NCBI RefSeq assembly: GCF_010119225.1
Contig: NZ_WNKF01000026.1
Coordinates: 1 to 53,293 of the forward strand
DNA: 53,293 nt
Source: Cyclobacterium roseum
Lineage (GTDB): Bacteria > Bacteroidota > Bacteroidia > Cytophagales > Cyclobacteriaceae
Direction of reading: 5' to 3'
Shown: one piece after another, positions 1 to 9,265 of the stretch
Position numbering within the stretch: position 1 is the first letter of the stretch
Layout: every line of letters begins with the position of its first letter
Position numbers and translations under genes: made by a program
The notes under the pieces: model-generated
What the model saw: only the letters and a program-made list of their open reading frames with translations
Databases searched by the model: none
What the model was told of the DNA's origin: nothing

Positions 1-42
<42 letters not shown>

Positions 43-373
43 AAAGTTTGTGTGGTGAAAATTCATTTCGTAAAAAACGAACTTTCACTGTATTATTCTA
101 GTTCGAATTAAATCGAATCGTCAGGATCATTATTTCTATCTTACACTACTTCAAAGAACTTGTCAGGCAACTTGCTTGCCCGCTTGTCGAAACGCTTTCG
201 TTTCGTAGTCAACTAATCTGCGAAATGGGTTTGCAAATGTCGGATTAAAATTTCAGATTCTCAAACCTTAAGATTGAAAATTTTTATAAAATTTTGCTTC
301 TTTTTATGGAAATTAACACCGGGAAACTCGCTTCCTTTCGGCACTTTTTCAGGTCTTTTTCTGAATTGGAATG
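43..373 (-). other. 16S rRNA leader (transcribed spacer before 16S)
   Basis: This gene-free stretch lies between the rRNA promoter at 374-405 and the start of 16S, giving a leader of about 325 bases. It is AT-rich and holds no plausible reading frame. A perfect 7-bp hairpin with a 4-base loop is visible at 188-205 (arms CGAAACG/CGTTTCG), and a smaller 5-bp one at 102-117. By analogy with other rRNA operons it would carry processing and antitermination signals, but I cannot identify a specific one. Confidence 0.65.
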
Positions 374-405
374 CAAACATATACCTCTTTTCGGAGATAG
401 CCAAA
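374..405 (-). promoter_or_regulatory. rRNA operon promoter (Bacteroidota type)
   Basis: On the minus strand there is TTTG at 405-402, 20 bases of spacing, then TATGTTTG at 381-374. This is an exact match to the Bacteroidota -33 TTTG / -7 TAnnTTTG pattern used by the primary sigma factor. Transcription would start near 367 and run left into the 16S leader. Confidence 0.75.
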
Positions 406-468
406 TCAGAGCGGGCTTTTATTCGCTATTTTTACGAAATACCTGATTAACAGCCAGATTTGTTTTGG

Positions 469-987
469 TCATCCCTTGGTAGCTTTCGCCCGCTTATACA
501 CCGGTACCGTACTACAGGGCTCCCCAAACATTAGGCTCCTTGCTACCGGTAGTACCATGTTCACCAATTCCCCGTAGGCATAATCCGGTACAGGCAATTT
601 GCTGCAACCCTTCACGACCACCGGCTTGTCCCGAAAGGCCTCTATGTCTAGCTTTCGCAAGGCCTTTCCCATTAAATGAATTTCCAGGTCTTTCAAATTA
701 CCGATAACTACCTCCCTGGCCGCTTCCTGCAGTCGCACCACTAACAACATATAAGCCCAGGTAGGTATAATGGCTTCTACCGAACAATGAACACCCACCA
801 ATTTGTCCTTGTAAACCGAAGTGTCCAACTCCTTCACCTGTTGACGAAATTCCTTTTCCTTCACCACCATCCCCTGAAACAGCAGGGGCTCCAGATCAAA
901 TAAAACCCGGTCTCCCTTTTCATAAAAGGATTCCAGATCTATGGTGACAATTGGACTACTGGCAACTCTGTTGGTAATTTCACTCAT
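469..987 (-). CDS. DUF2480 family protein
   Basis: This 172-residue soluble protein has no signal peptide or membrane segment. The overall pattern (N-terminal IVTIDLESFY, central DKLVGVHCSVEAIIPTWAYMLL, C-terminal PVVVKGCSK) matches the DUF2480 family, which is conserved in Bacteroidota and whose function is unknown. Two Cys residues, in VHCS and KGCS, and a following CSTVP stand out as possible metal or redox sites, but that is only a suggestion. Its ATG overlaps the TGA of the upstream tsaB by four bases, so the two are probably co-translated. No link to the tRNA modification made by TsaB is established. Confidence 0.8.
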   Translation of the reverse strand: MSEITNRVASSPIVTIDLESFYEKGDRVLFDLEPLLFQGMVVKEKEFRQQVKELDTSVYKDKLVGVHCSVEAIIPTWAYMLLVVRLQEAAREVVIGNLKDLEIHLMGKALRKLDIEAFRDKPVVVKGCSKLPVPDYAYGELVNMVLPVARSLMFGEPCSTVPVYKRAKATKG

Positions 988-1673
988 GACAATAATGGAT
1001 TTTTCTTTGACTTTAGAACCATAAACTCCTTTAAGTAGTTCGGCTCAAAATAGGCAATATCCGCTACCTCTCCCCTCCCAAGCTTTTCGTAGGCAATTTC
1101 ACCTACACCCGAAGCAGAGTTGAGACCATCCCTGAATATCGCATGAGGTGAATGCAAGCATTTTTTGGCCTTTTCGTTCGCATTTCCTACAAAATACACC
1201 TTCCCTTTCTCCAAAAATTCCTGAAAAGGTTTTTCATCCAGAATTTCGGGGCGTGACGCTACCAGCGTCTTTCCCTCATGATTTAATACAGCGGCATACA
1301 CTTCCATTCTTCTGGCATCTATCATAGGAATGATATACGAATTCGGTTCAGCTTGTGAAATGACTCCCCTTCCTAAGGCCTCTAAACTATCCACTCCAAT
1401 CAATGGCAGGTCATGGGCAAAAGCCAAGCCCTTAGCCGTGGCAACCCCAATTCGCAATCCCGTATAGGATCCGGGGCCCTGGGCCACAGCGATGGCATCC
1501 AGATGCTTCATTCTGTAGCCCAACTGATCCATCAGACTCTTAACGCAGGGGACCAGCTTACTACCGTGTACATTCCCCTGATGTAGTTCCATCAATCCCG
1601 TAAGCCTTCCCCTTTCATGAAGGGCCACCGAACATATGTCAATCGAAGTATCAATAGAAAGAAGTAGACTCAT
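984..1673 (-). CDS. tsaB: tRNA threonylcarbamoyladenosine biosynthesis protein TsaB
   Basis: TsaB is the partner of TsaD in making N6-threonylcarbamoyl-adenosine at position 37 of ANN-decoding tRNAs. The 229-residue product begins with the ASKHA-fold strand LLLSIDTSIDICSVAL and contains the family signature VAQGPGSYTGLRIGVATAKGLA. The frame is open for 18 more codons upstream to 1727, but homologues begin at MSLLLSIDT, so the ATG at 1673 is chosen. It lies 237 bases downstream of the S41 protease gene, with no clear promoter match in the gap, and overlaps the next gene by four bases. Confidence 0.92.
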   Translation of the reverse strand: MSLLLSIDTSIDICSVALHERGRLTGLMELHQGNVHGSKLVPCVKSLMDQLGYRMKHLDAIAVAQGPGSYTGLRIGVATAKGLAFAHDLPLIGVDSLEALGRGVISQAEPNSYIIPMIDARRMEVYAAVLNHEGKTLVASRPEILDEKPFQEFLEKGKVYFVGNANEKAKKCLHSPHAIFRDGLNSASGVGEIAYEKLGRGEVADIAYFEPNYLKEFMVLKSKKNPLLS

Positions 1674-1910
1674 GGTGTTTGAATAGTTTGCCCGGTTTGT
1701 TCCCGGCCTAAAACGTAATGTAATCACATTCCGGAAAAAATAATGCTTGCGGTATCAGCATCATTCTTTGGGTCTGAATAGCGGTATACCTACTGCCCCG
1801 AACAAAAACCGACTTTACTAATGGGCCTCCCTAAAAGTCCTAAATCCATTTTTATGCGGGCAATTACCACGAGGTATTAACCCCGAGCATAATAGTTGGT
1901 GTTACAAAGA

Positions 1911-3569
1911 TTAATTGGGAGACAAAATGCTGGAATACCGCTCCGAATCTTTCACAATTTCCAGGGCTTTTACCAATTCAGGATCCTTATCCAATGAAGC
2001 TTCAATGGTCCCCTGTTGATAATAGTACCTGGATACGATTTCATCCTTGAGGGCCTCTTTTATTTCTTCTTTAAAGGTGATCAGGTCTTGCTCCTTACTA
2101 TGGCTTACACTTTCCTTTAAAGAAGCCAATTCATCCCGGATATCTTCGAAATACTTTTCCCGCTCAGCATAGGTTTCCAGGTCATCAATCGTTTTTTCTA
2201 CTCGTGTAGTATAATCATATTCTTTGTCCTGAAGCCAGTTCACAAACTCATCATACAACGCTTCACTAACCTCAAATTCTCTGGCAGTCGGAATGGAATC
2301 CCGCTGGAGTGCAAATTGATTCGCAAATCTGAAAATTAAGCTTCGTGTAACCAAACTATAAGTAATCGGGGCAAAATTACGTGAGTCAATTTCAATATCA
2401 GGCTCAATTCCCACCCCATCATAGACCGTTCGCCCATTTTTGGTTTCAAAGGCTTTCCTTAAGGAGTCGGGCACGGATCTTCCACTGCCCGCTTCATCCT
2501 TCAAGCTGTAGTCTATGGCCTGAATACACCGACCGCTGGGAATATAGTATTTGGCGGTAGTCAATTTAACCTGAGAATTATAGGACAAGGGGACGGTACT
2601 TTGTACCAATCCCTTGCCAAATGATTTTCTACCAACCAAAACTGCCCGGTCGTAATCCTGTAATGCCCCAGCCACAATTTCGGCAGCGGAGGCACTTCTT
2701 TCATTGATAAGCACCGCTAAAGGAATGTCTTTATCGATAGGGGACAATTCAGTGGTATAGGTGGCATTCACATTTTCCAATTTCCCGATCGTTTTTACTA
2801 CCTCTCTCCTTTTAGGTATAAATATATTGACCACATCTACCGCCTCTTTCAATATACCTCCCGGATTATCGCGGACATCAAGAATGATCTTTTTGGCTCC
2901 CTCCCTTTTAAGGTTTTGAACTGCCTGGCTGACTTCTGTGGCAGCATTGGTTGTAAAATCGCTGAGTTTAATGTAGCCCGTTTCCCCGTCCACCATACCG
3001 TGGTAGGGCACATTGCTGATGACAATCTTTTTCCGGGTAAGGTTGAAGGTGAGAGTATCTTCCCCGCGCTTTACCTGCACCTGCACTTCGGTATTGGCAG
3101 GCCCCTTTAGAAGAGCGGAAATTTCCGCTGTGTTTTTATCCACCACCTGAACCGAATCTACCCGTAGCAATTCATCCGCTACTTTTAGCCCGGAAAGTTG
3201 AGCAGGAAATCCCTTGTAAGGCATTAAAATCATGTTAGCCCCAACCCTGTTTCCTATTACTGCTCCTACTCCCCCGTATTCACCGGTAGTCATCATCCTG
3301 AAATCATCCGACTCTTCCTCCGGGATGTATTCGGTATAAGGATCCAATTCGGCCAGCATGGCATTAATGCCTACCGTCACCAACTCATCCGGATCAATCT
3401 CATCCACGTAATAGGAATCCAATTCCCTGATCAGGGAGGCAAAAATATCTAGGTTTTTGGCAATACTAAAAAGCTTGTCGTTCTTGGGATAGAAAGAAAA
3501 CAAGGAAACGGTCACCCCTATCAGCAGAAGCGTGCTCAGCAGAACTTTTTTTGATTTCAACTTATTCAT
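1911..3569 (-). CDS. S41 family C-terminal processing peptidase (CtpA/Prc type)
   Basis: A 552-residue exported serine protease. An uncleaved-looking or signal-anchor hydrophobic segment spans residues 8-26 (VLLSTLLLIGVTVSLFSF). A PDZ domain follows (about 85-185, containing GEYGGVGAVIG), then the S41 catalytic domain with the Ser/Lys dyad: Ser294 in ERSASAAEI and Lys319 in SFGKGLVQ, the same 25-residue spacing as E. coli Prc. The C-terminal 170 residues are charged and helical. The family trims C-termini of envelope proteins. The start overlaps rnpA by eight bases, so it likely belongs to the rpmH-rnpA transcript. Confidence 0.93.
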   Translation of the reverse strand: MNKLKSKKVLLSTLLLIGVTVSLFSFYPKNDKLFSIAKNLDIFASLIRELDSYYVDEIDPDELVTVGINAMLAELDPYTEYIPEEESDDFRMMTTGEYGGVGAVIGNRVGANMILMPYKGFPAQLSGLKVADELLRVDSVQVVDKNTAEISALLKGPANTEVQVQVKRGEDTLTFNLTRKKIVISNVPYHGMVDGETGYIKLSDFTTNAATEVSQAVQNLKREGAKKIILDVRDNPGGILKEAVDVVNIFIPKRREVVKTIGKLENVNATYTTELSPIDKDIPLAVLINERSASAAEIVAGALQDYDRAVLVGRKSFGKGLVQSTVPLSYNSQVKLTTAKYYIPSGRCIQAIDYSLKDEAGSGRSVPDSLRKAFETKNGRTVYDGVGIEPDIEIDSRNFAPITYSLVTRSLIFRFANQFALQRDSIPTAREFEVSEALYDEFVNWLQDKEYDYTTRVEKTIDDLETYAEREKYFEDIRDELASLKESVSHSKEQDLITFKEEIKEALKDEIVSRYYYQQGTIEASLDKDPELVKALEIVKDSERYSSILSPN

Positions 3570-3942
3570 TCTTAGGAAATTTTGCTTTGGGGATTTTTTG
3601 CAGGATCTTTTTCACCTTCGGCTCGATCTTATGATACCCCATTAATTCCTGAGATACGTAAACCAACGCGATAAGTTTTTTCGTAACCCCAGGCTCCACC
3701 AGGAGAAATTTATTTAATCGATAAGCTTCTTTTACCCTTCGTTTGACGTAGTTTCGGTGAACAGCCTTTCGAAGTTTCTTTTTCGAAACCGACACCAAAA
3801 CCTGATTTTCAGCTGCCGCCTCCTGATCCAGCCAAATGACCTTGAAGGGGTATAAAAAAAAAGAGGAACCTTTATCAAAAAGTTCCTTTATTGACTTTTT
3901 GGAATGTAACCTTTCATCCTTTGAAAATTTACAATTCCTCAT
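3562..3942 (-). CDS. rnpA: ribonuclease P protein component
   Basis: This is the small basic protein subunit of RNase P, which assists the RNA subunit in cutting tRNA 5' leaders. The family signature is visible as FSKDERLHSKKSIKELFDKG near the N-terminus and the RNR-type motif RKAVHRNYVKRRVKEAYR at about residues 58-75. A second in-frame ATG nine bases upstream (3951) is possible; MRNCKFSKDERL fits the family better. It sits between rpmH and the S41 protease gene, the classical rpmH-rnpA order. Confidence 0.93.
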   Translation of the reverse strand: MRNCKFSKDERLHSKKSIKELFDKGSSFFLYPFKVIWLDQEAAAENQVLVSVSKKKLRKAVHRNYVKRRVKEAYRLNKFLLVEPGVTKKLIALVYVSQELMGYHKIEPKVKKILQKIPKAKFPKNE

Positions 3943-3985
3943 GTACAGCAATCTAGTCTATCTGTTAAAGATAGCAAAAAAAGCA

Positions 3986-4144
3986 TTATTTCTTCAGTGT
4001 CTTCTCAGAAGAAACCGATAATTTATGCCTGCCTTTTGATCTTCTTGCTTTTAGCACCCTTCTGCCGTTGGCAGTAGACATTCTTTCTCTGAAACCGTGC
4101 TTGTTTCTTCTTTTCCTGCGGGAAGGTTGAAATGTTCTTTTCAT
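3986..4144 (-). CDS. rpmH: 50S ribosomal protein L34
   Basis: A 52-residue very basic protein read directly from the minus strand: it begins [19 protein letters not shown] and continues with [21 protein letters not shown], the L34 signature. After the usual end it carries a short extension ([11 protein letters not shown]), of the kind common in Bacteroidota L34. It ends 43 bases before rnpA and has a strong promoter at 4189-4219. Confidence 0.95.
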   Translation of the reverse strand: MKRTFQPSRRKRRNKHGFRERMSTANGRRVLKARRSKGRHKLSVSSEKTLKK

Positions 4145-4188
4145 TATTGCTATCTTTTACTTTTCTATCAGGTAATTTTAAAGGACTG

Positions 4189-4219
4189 CAAAGATAGATA
4201 GGTTTTTTTTATTTACAAA
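4189..4219 (-). promoter_or_regulatory. Promoter of rpmH-rnpA
   Basis: On the minus strand TTTG (4219-4216) is followed after 19 bases by TATCTTTG (4196-4189), an exact Bacteroidota -33/-7 pair. The predicted start near 4182 leaves about 38 bases of leader before the rpmH ATG. Confidence 0.75.
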
Positions 4220-4228
4220 CCAGTGGCT

Positions 4229-4236
4229 TACTTTTG
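4229..4236 (+). promoter_or_regulatory. Probable -7 element of the M61 peptidase gene
   Basis: TACTTTTG fits TAnnTTTG and lies 24 bases before the ATG at 4261. The expected -33 position falls in a run of T without a proper TTG, so support is partial. It is back to back with the rpmH promoter. Confidence 0.5.
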
Positions 4237-4260
4237 TTTAGGACCTAATTCATTCTATCC

Positions 4261-5904
4261 ATGATTTATACCCTTTCCACACCGATTCCTTCTTCCCAGA
4301 TTCTGGAAGTCCAACTCGATTTCCAATGCGAAAAAGAAGAGCTCGTCCATCTGCAACTCCCTTCCTGGCGACCCGGCAGGTATGAAATCGCCAACTACGC
4401 CCAGTACCTTATAAACCTGGAAGTTCATGGTCCGGCAGGGCCAGTCGATTGTCAAAAAAAGACCAAAGACCTATGGGAATTTACCGCCCCGGACCCCGGG
4501 TTGTACCGGATGAATTATACCTATCATGCTGCCCAGTTCGATGCCGGGGGCAGTTGGGTTTCCCCAGACCTGGTTTATATCAATTTTATCAACCTGGCAT
4601 TTGTCCTAAATGGCCGTGAACACGAGCCGATTACCCTCCAATTGAACGTTCCAGATACCTATCAGGTCGCCTGTGCCCTGGCCCAACCCGAACCCGGCTT
4701 GCTTCAGGCTAAAAATGTCCAGGAATTGGTAGACAGCCCGCTTTTGGCCGCCAAAAAACTGCATCATCGTAGCTATCAGGTTAACGATAGCCAATTTCAT
4801 TTATGGGTTTCTGGAACCGTTTCCTTTGATTGGGACGACGTTCTGAAACAGTTCAGGAATTTTACCCTAAAACAAATCGACGACTTTGGCGATTTCCCAG
4901 CCAATGCGTATCATTTTCTGATTCACTTACTCCCTTTCCCGCACTACCATGGCGTGGAACATAACTACTCCACCGTCATCACCCTGGGGCCAGACCATCT
5001 GATGGCTACCAAAGTAGGGATGGATCGACTAATGGGAATCTGCTCGCATGAATTATATCATTTTTGGAACGTTTGCCGGATACGGCCAAAAGCGATTCAG
5101 CCTTATGATTTTTCCAAAGAAGCCTATCTGCTAGAGGGGTTGATTGCGGAAGGCGTTACCACCTTTATGGGGGACTTTTATTTGCTGAAGTCCGGGTACT
5201 ATTCTACCAGGGAATACCTGGACAAAATGGAAACGCTTTTTGAAAGGGGCTTTGAAAACCAGGGATGGAAAAACCAATCCATCATCGATTCGAGTTTTGA
5301 CCTGTGGCTGGACGGATACAAAGCGGGGGTCCCTGATAAAAAAGTGAGTATCTACACCCACGGAGCATTGCTGACCTTCGCAGTCGACCTTTTGCTATTA
5401 CAAAATGGTCGGCGAATGCATGAGGTCATGAAAATCATGTGGAGCAGGTTTGGGAAAACAGATAGGGGTTACACCCTGGAAGATTTTCGAAAAACGATCC
5501 TCTCCCTTTCTGAAAACCCCGGAAAAATGGACTCGTTTTTTGAACGTTTCGTCTTAGGTAAGGACGATCTCTACCCCCTGTTAAAATCCCTGCTAATGGC
5601 GATCGGACTTGAGGTTCAACAGGTGAAAAAAGAAAGTAGTCTGGAAAGTGCGTTTGGAGTAAAAACAGATCATAAAGGAAAAATCATCCGGATCCATTCC
5701 CAATCAGCAGCCTATCAGCAACTCATGATACAGGACGAAATCCTCACTTATAACATTACTGAAAATGGTGCTCACTTAACAATAAGGCGTTGGCAGCAAG
5801 AAAAGACCGTCTATCTGCCGCCATCGGATCAATCCTATTTCATGAATTACCGGATTCGACAGACGGGTAACCCAGAGCATTTTGAAAGATTTATCCGGCT
5901 ATAA
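4261..5904 (+). CDS. M61 family peptidase (glycyl aminopeptidase-like)
   Basis: A 547-residue zinc metallopeptidase. The N-terminal beta domain carries the family motif LQLPSWRPGRYEIANYAQY (about 32-50). The catalytic site is HELYH at residues 263-267, with the third ligand Glu297 in IAEGVTTF, spaced as in M61. A PDZ-like C-terminal region (about 450-547) is typical. M61 enzymes remove N-terminal Gly or Ala or act more broadly. There is no obvious N-terminal signal peptide from this ATG, so the protein may be cytoplasmic, unlike some exported relatives. It is divergent from rpmH. Confidence 0.9.
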   Translation: MIYTLSTPIPSSQILEVQLDFQCEKEELVHLQLPSWRPGRYEIANYAQYLINLEVHGPAGPVDCQKKTKDLWEFTAPDPGLYRMNYTYHAAQFDAGGSWVSPDLVYINFINLAFVLNGREHEPITLQLNVPDTYQVACALAQPEPGLLQAKNVQELVDSPLLAAKKLHHRSYQVNDSQFHLWVSGTVSFDWDDVLKQFRNFTLKQIDDFGDFPANAYHFLIHLLPFPHYHGVEHNYSTVITLGPDHLMATKVGMDRLMGICSHELYHFWNVCRIRPKAIQPYDFSKEAYLLEGLIAEGVTTFMGDFYLLKSGYYSTREYLDKMETLFERGFENQGWKNQSIIDSSFDLWLDGYKAGVPDKKVSIYTHGALLTFAVDLLLLQNGRRMHEVMKIMWSRFGKTDRGYTLEDFRKTILSLSENPGKMDSFFERFVLGKDDLYPLLKSLLMAIGLEVQQVKKESSLESAFGVKTDHKGKIIRIHSQSAAYQQLMIQDEILTYNITENGAHLTIRRWQQEKTVYLPPSDQSYFMNYRIRQTGNPEHFERFIRL

Positions 5905-5980
5905 ACCATACCCGGCCGCTGGAAGAAAACCAACGGCTAAAAATCACGTATAAATAGCTGTAAAACAAGTCTATAAAGCC

Positions 5981-6424
5981 ATGGACACCTTGCATCAAAT
6001 TGAACATTGGGCCGATAGGCACCATCCCAGGTGGATTGATTTCGTTCGCATTAGTTTAGGCCTTTTTATCCTATACAAAGGCATACTATTTATCTCTGAC
6101 ACAGAGGCGTTGATGAACCTGATTGGAGAAATGGATTTAGGTTTTTTTCACATGGCTCTTGCTCACTATGTGGCTTTTGCCCACATCGTGGGAGGGATGT
6201 TGATTGCCATGGGCCTATTAACCCGATTGGCTGTAACGGTACAGCTTCCTATTTTGATCGGAGCTGTATTTTTTGTCAATATGGACTCTAAATTTCTAAC
6301 CGTTACCAATAACGTAGAATTTGTGCTTTCCCTGATGGTTTTAGTACTACTCCTTGTATTTCTGGTATTTGGATCTGGAAAATTTTCTATCGATGATTAT
6401 ATGAAAAATCATCCCACCGCTTAA
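5981..6424 (+). CDS. DoxX family integral membrane protein
   Basis: A 147-residue protein with four predicted membrane helices (about 22-42, 62-85, 90-108 and 113-133) and a short soluble N-terminus rich in His and Trp. The arrangement IRISLGLFILYKGILF, then a His-containing second helix (ALAHYVAFAHIVGGMLIAMGLLTR), matches DoxX-like proteins. Specific roles are poorly known and range from quinone-linked redox partners to oxidative stress membrane proteins. It follows the M61 gene by 76 bases and may be co-transcribed. A hairpin lies just after its stop. Confidence 0.8.
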   Translation: MDTLHQIEHWADRHHPRWIDFVRISLGLFILYKGILFISDTEALMNLIGEMDLGFFHMALAHYVAFAHIVGGMLIAMGLLTRLAVTVQLPILIGAVFFVNMDSKFLTVTNNVEFVLSLMVLVLLLVFLVFGSGKFSIDDYMKNHPTA

Positions 6425-6432
6425 CGAAACAA

Positions 6433-6448
6433 GGGAACTACTGTTCCC
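6433..6448. terminator. Bidirectional hairpin between convergent genes
   Basis: Perfect 6-bp stem GGGAAC/GTTCCC with loop TACT, lying in the 31-base gap between the DoxX gene and the converging gene at 6456. A T-rich stretch follows on the plus strand (CTTTCATTTATT). Confidence 0.55.
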
Positions 6449-6455
6449 CTTTCAT

Positions 6456-7172
6456 TTATTCAAACAGGGAATCATCTAATTCTTGGTTGATTTGAATATC
6501 GATTAGACGAGTCTCCAGTGGCACTGGTAATACCGCGTTAGAAATGGAAACTTTCATAGGAAATTTAACACCCTCTATTTCCTGATAATCCCGGAATTCA
6601 ACATCGCCAGCAATTTCCGCTGTCATTTTAAGTTTATACCCGCTTTCTATGCTGAAGTATTCCTTGCTCTTCAATCCTTCGGTGCTGGTCACATGCAGCG
6701 TATAGGCTGGCTCTCCGTCAATCTCGGTCGTTTCACCCATGCGCATGGTAAACCCCATCTCCTCATAATACAACTCAGGAAAGGCATAAATATTGGTTTT
6801 TAGGGTTTCTAATTGGTCAGCACTCAGTGCCTGAACCTGCCCCATGGCACTCATGTATCCTTCATTATTATTGACTACGGTTTTTTGGACTACGTTTCCA
6901 TCCATCACAACCTGTTGCATCATTCGCAGGTTTTCGATGTCGCGGACAGTGCTCATTTCCACGGCCATGCCCTGCACCTCGGCCTCCATGACCAATACCA
7001 GGGTCTTTATCTCGCTAATTTTTTCTGCACCGCCAATGGCATTCACATAGGCATCCAATACTTCCTTCGGAGTCTTTTCAGAAAAGGGCTTTATATCCCC
7101 ATACAATCCTGCTACAGAAACGGTGGAAACCAGTATACCTGCTGCGATGACCAGAAAAATAAATTTTTTCAT
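6456..7172 (-). CDS. Secreted LolA-like protein, paralogue of the M16 partner's C-terminal domain
   Basis: A 238-residue protein with a clear signal peptide (KKFIFLVIAAGILVSTVSVAG). The mature part is a single domain that aligns along its whole length with residues 470-682 of the neighbouring M16-like protein: shared blocks include YVNAIGG/YFAAIGG, ENLRMMQ/ENQRMIQ, SAMGQ, PELYYEEMG/PELYYESMG and FRDYQEIEGVKFP/YSDYQKFEGVKIP. The fold is probably the LolA/outer-membrane-lipoprotein-sorting type beta half-barrel, which binds lipid or peptide; that is an inference. It is the last gene of a three-gene operon, 25 bases after the M16-like gene. Confidence 0.75.
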   Translation of the reverse strand: MKKFIFLVIAAGILVSTVSVAGLYGDIKPFSEKTPKEVLDAYVNAIGGAEKISEIKTLVLVMEAEVQGMAVEMSTVRDIENLRMMQQVVMDGNVVQKTVVNNNEGYMSAMGQVQALSADQLETLKTNIYAFPELYYEEMGFTMRMGETTEIDGEPAYTLHVTSTEGLKSKEYFSIESGYKLKMTAEIAGDVEFRDYQEIEGVKFPMKVSISNAVLPVPLETRLIDIQINQELDDSLFE

Positions 7173-7197
7173 GCAACCTCTCTAACGTAATTTAAAA

Positions 7198-9246
7198 TTA
7201 ATTAAAATCCTGATCTGACAAAGGTACATTTAATTCCAGATTTTCAACCTTGGAATTTAAAGGCACCGGGATCATCGGGCTTTTTAAGATCATGGTTACC
7301 GGAATTTTCACTCCCTCAAACTTCTGGTAATCGGAATACGTGGTTTCTCCGGAAATCTGATTTTCACTTTTCAACTTCAGGCCACTATCCATACTGTAAT
7401 AATTGGTTACCTTGCCTCCGGTAGGATTGGTCACCACTAATTTATAAGCTGCCTCCCCTTCTATCTCAGCCGCCCCATCCAGTTCCAGTGTGTAGCCCAT
7501 GGATTCATAATACAATTCCGGTATCAACCAAAGGGATGCCATTTTCACATCCTCGTACTGCTCATCCGTCAGGGTTTGCGATTGCCCCATGGCACTGACG
7601 GTTGCTTCTCCGTCTTTAAGAATGGTTTTGGAGGCCTCATTGCCCATCATCATTACTTTTTGGATCATGCGTTGGTTTTCCATATCGTGAACGGCCAGCA
7701 TGGTTAGCTGCGATCCCTGCACTTCTGCAGACATTTCCATTTTGGCAGAGTGAATTTCAGCCGCCGCATCCTTGCCACCTATGGCTGCAAAATACTGATC
7801 CAACACCTCCGAAGCCGTCGCATCCGCATCGGACAGATTAATTTCCTGAACCTTGTCTCCTTCATTAGAGTACAATTCCACTTCTCCAAACCGGGCCAGC
7901 CCTTCTTTGATATCGGATCCGTTTCCGACCACGGTGATGTAAAGGTTATCAGGCTTCATGTATTTTTCGGCTGCTGCATTGATGTCCTCAATGGAAAGGG
8001 CTTCCAGGCGTTGCAGGTAATTGCTGTAATAGTCGTCCGAAAGACCATAGCGTGCAGTATTGATGGCAAAGGTGGCAATGGTATTGGGGTTTTCAAGAGA
8101 CCTGCCAAACCTTCCACTCAAATTGGCTTTTGCGGTTTCCAGTTCCTCTGCTGTGATGCCATTTTCCGCAATATTTTGTATTTCATATAAAATCTCATGA
8201 ACTGAGGAGTCGGTTACCGCATTTCTAACAGAAGTATTTGCAGAAAACCGGGCAATTAACCTATCCGAACCAAAACTGGAGCGCGCTCCGTAGGTATATC
8301 CTTTGGTTTCTCTGAGATTTCCGTTTAGCCTGGAATTGAATCCCTCGCCTAAAATAAAGTTCAATACCCGGGTGGCCATGTAGTCTGGATTCGCCAGATC
8401 CATTTCCACCGGATAGGAAACGTTTATGACCGATTGTACCGCAGAGGACCGATCGTGCAACGCCACTTTATTTTCTGCAGGCAGTTCGGGCTTTGCATAG
8501 TCAAATTCGGGTACCTCTCCCTTTTCCCAGGATGCAAAATAGGATTCGGCCAATTGCTTCGCCTCCGTTTCGTCGATATCTCCCACCATTGCCAGGTAGG
8601 AAATATTCGGTTTGAAGAAAGTCTTGTAATATTCCCGAATGTCGTCAAGGGTCACGTTTTCGACGGTTTCCTCGGTCATTGGTTCTCCATAGGGATGATC
8701 CTTGCCATATACGATTGCACTGGATATCAAATTCGCCAAATAGTCCGGATTATCCTTCGAGGAGGCGATGGAGGTAAGCGTTTGCTTTTTTAGTTTGTCC
8801 AGTTCATCCTCCGGAAATACCGGATTGTTTAGGACATCTGTCATTAAATCCAGGATTTCCTCCTGGTGCTTTTTCAGGGAAGAGCCCGAAAGAGATGTAG
8901 AACTCGCACTCAAAGAGGCCCCAATAAAATCCACCGCTTCATCCAATTCGTCTTTTGTCCGGGATTCGGTTCCAGCCTTCATCATGTCTCCCACAAAACT
9001 GGTTAATCCGGCTTTTTCCCCTTCAAAAAGGGGATCACGATCCAGTATTAAATAAAAAGACACTCTGGGAAGTTTATCGTTAGGAACCACAAACACCTTA
9101 AGCCCATTGTCTAAGGTAAAGGTGGCAGGCTTATCAAAGGCTATTGTTGGAGCTGGCCCGGGTTCAGGTAAAACCGATCGGTCTACCTGTGCGAAAACAG
9201 TACTGGTAAGAAGCCAGGCAAAAAGCAATAATGATAGGTTTTTCAT
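7198..9246 (-). CDS. M16 family non-catalytic subunit with C-terminal LolA-like domain
   Basis: A 682-residue exported protein (signal peptide ending near FAQVDRS). Residues about 35-450 form an M16 peptidase-like domain, but the HxxEH zinc motif is absent: the position reads SFVGDMMKAG. The NLRETKGYTYGARSSF segment, which in M16B heterodimers supplies the Arg/Tyr substrate contacts, is present (about 310-325). Residues 470-682 add a LolA-like domain duplicated in the next gene. This makes it the likely partner of the catalytic subunit encoded 19 bases upstream. The domain fusion is the unusual part. Confidence 0.88.
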   Translation of the reverse strand: MKNLSLLLFAWLLTSTVFAQVDRSVLPEPGPAPTIAFDKPATFTLDNGLKVFVVPNDKLPRVSFYLILDRDPLFEGEKAGLTSFVGDMMKAGTESRTKDELDEAVDFIGASLSASSTSLSGSSLKKHQEEILDLMTDVLNNPVFPEDELDKLKKQTLTSIASSKDNPDYLANLISSAIVYGKDHPYGEPMTEETVENVTLDDIREYYKTFFKPNISYLAMVGDIDETEAKQLAESYFASWEKGEVPEFDYAKPELPAENKVALHDRSSAVQSVINVSYPVEMDLANPDYMATRVLNFILGEGFNSRLNGNLRETKGYTYGARSSFGSDRLIARFSANTSVRNAVTDSSVHEILYEIQNIAENGITAEELETAKANLSGRFGRSLENPNTIATFAINTARYGLSDDYYSNYLQRLEALSIEDINAAAEKYMKPDNLYITVVGNGSDIKEGLARFGEVELYSNEGDKVQEINLSDADATASEVLDQYFAAIGGKDAAAEIHSAKMEMSAEVQGSQLTMLAVHDMENQRMIQKVMMMGNEASKTILKDGEATVSAMGQSQTLTDEQYEDVKMASLWLIPELYYESMGYTLELDGAAEIEGEAAYKLVVTNPTGGKVTNYYSMDSGLKLKSENQISGETTYSDYQKFEGVKIPVTMILKSPMIPVPLNSKVENLELNVPLSDQDFN

Positions 9247-9265
9247 GGTTTTCAGCGTTTAAAGA

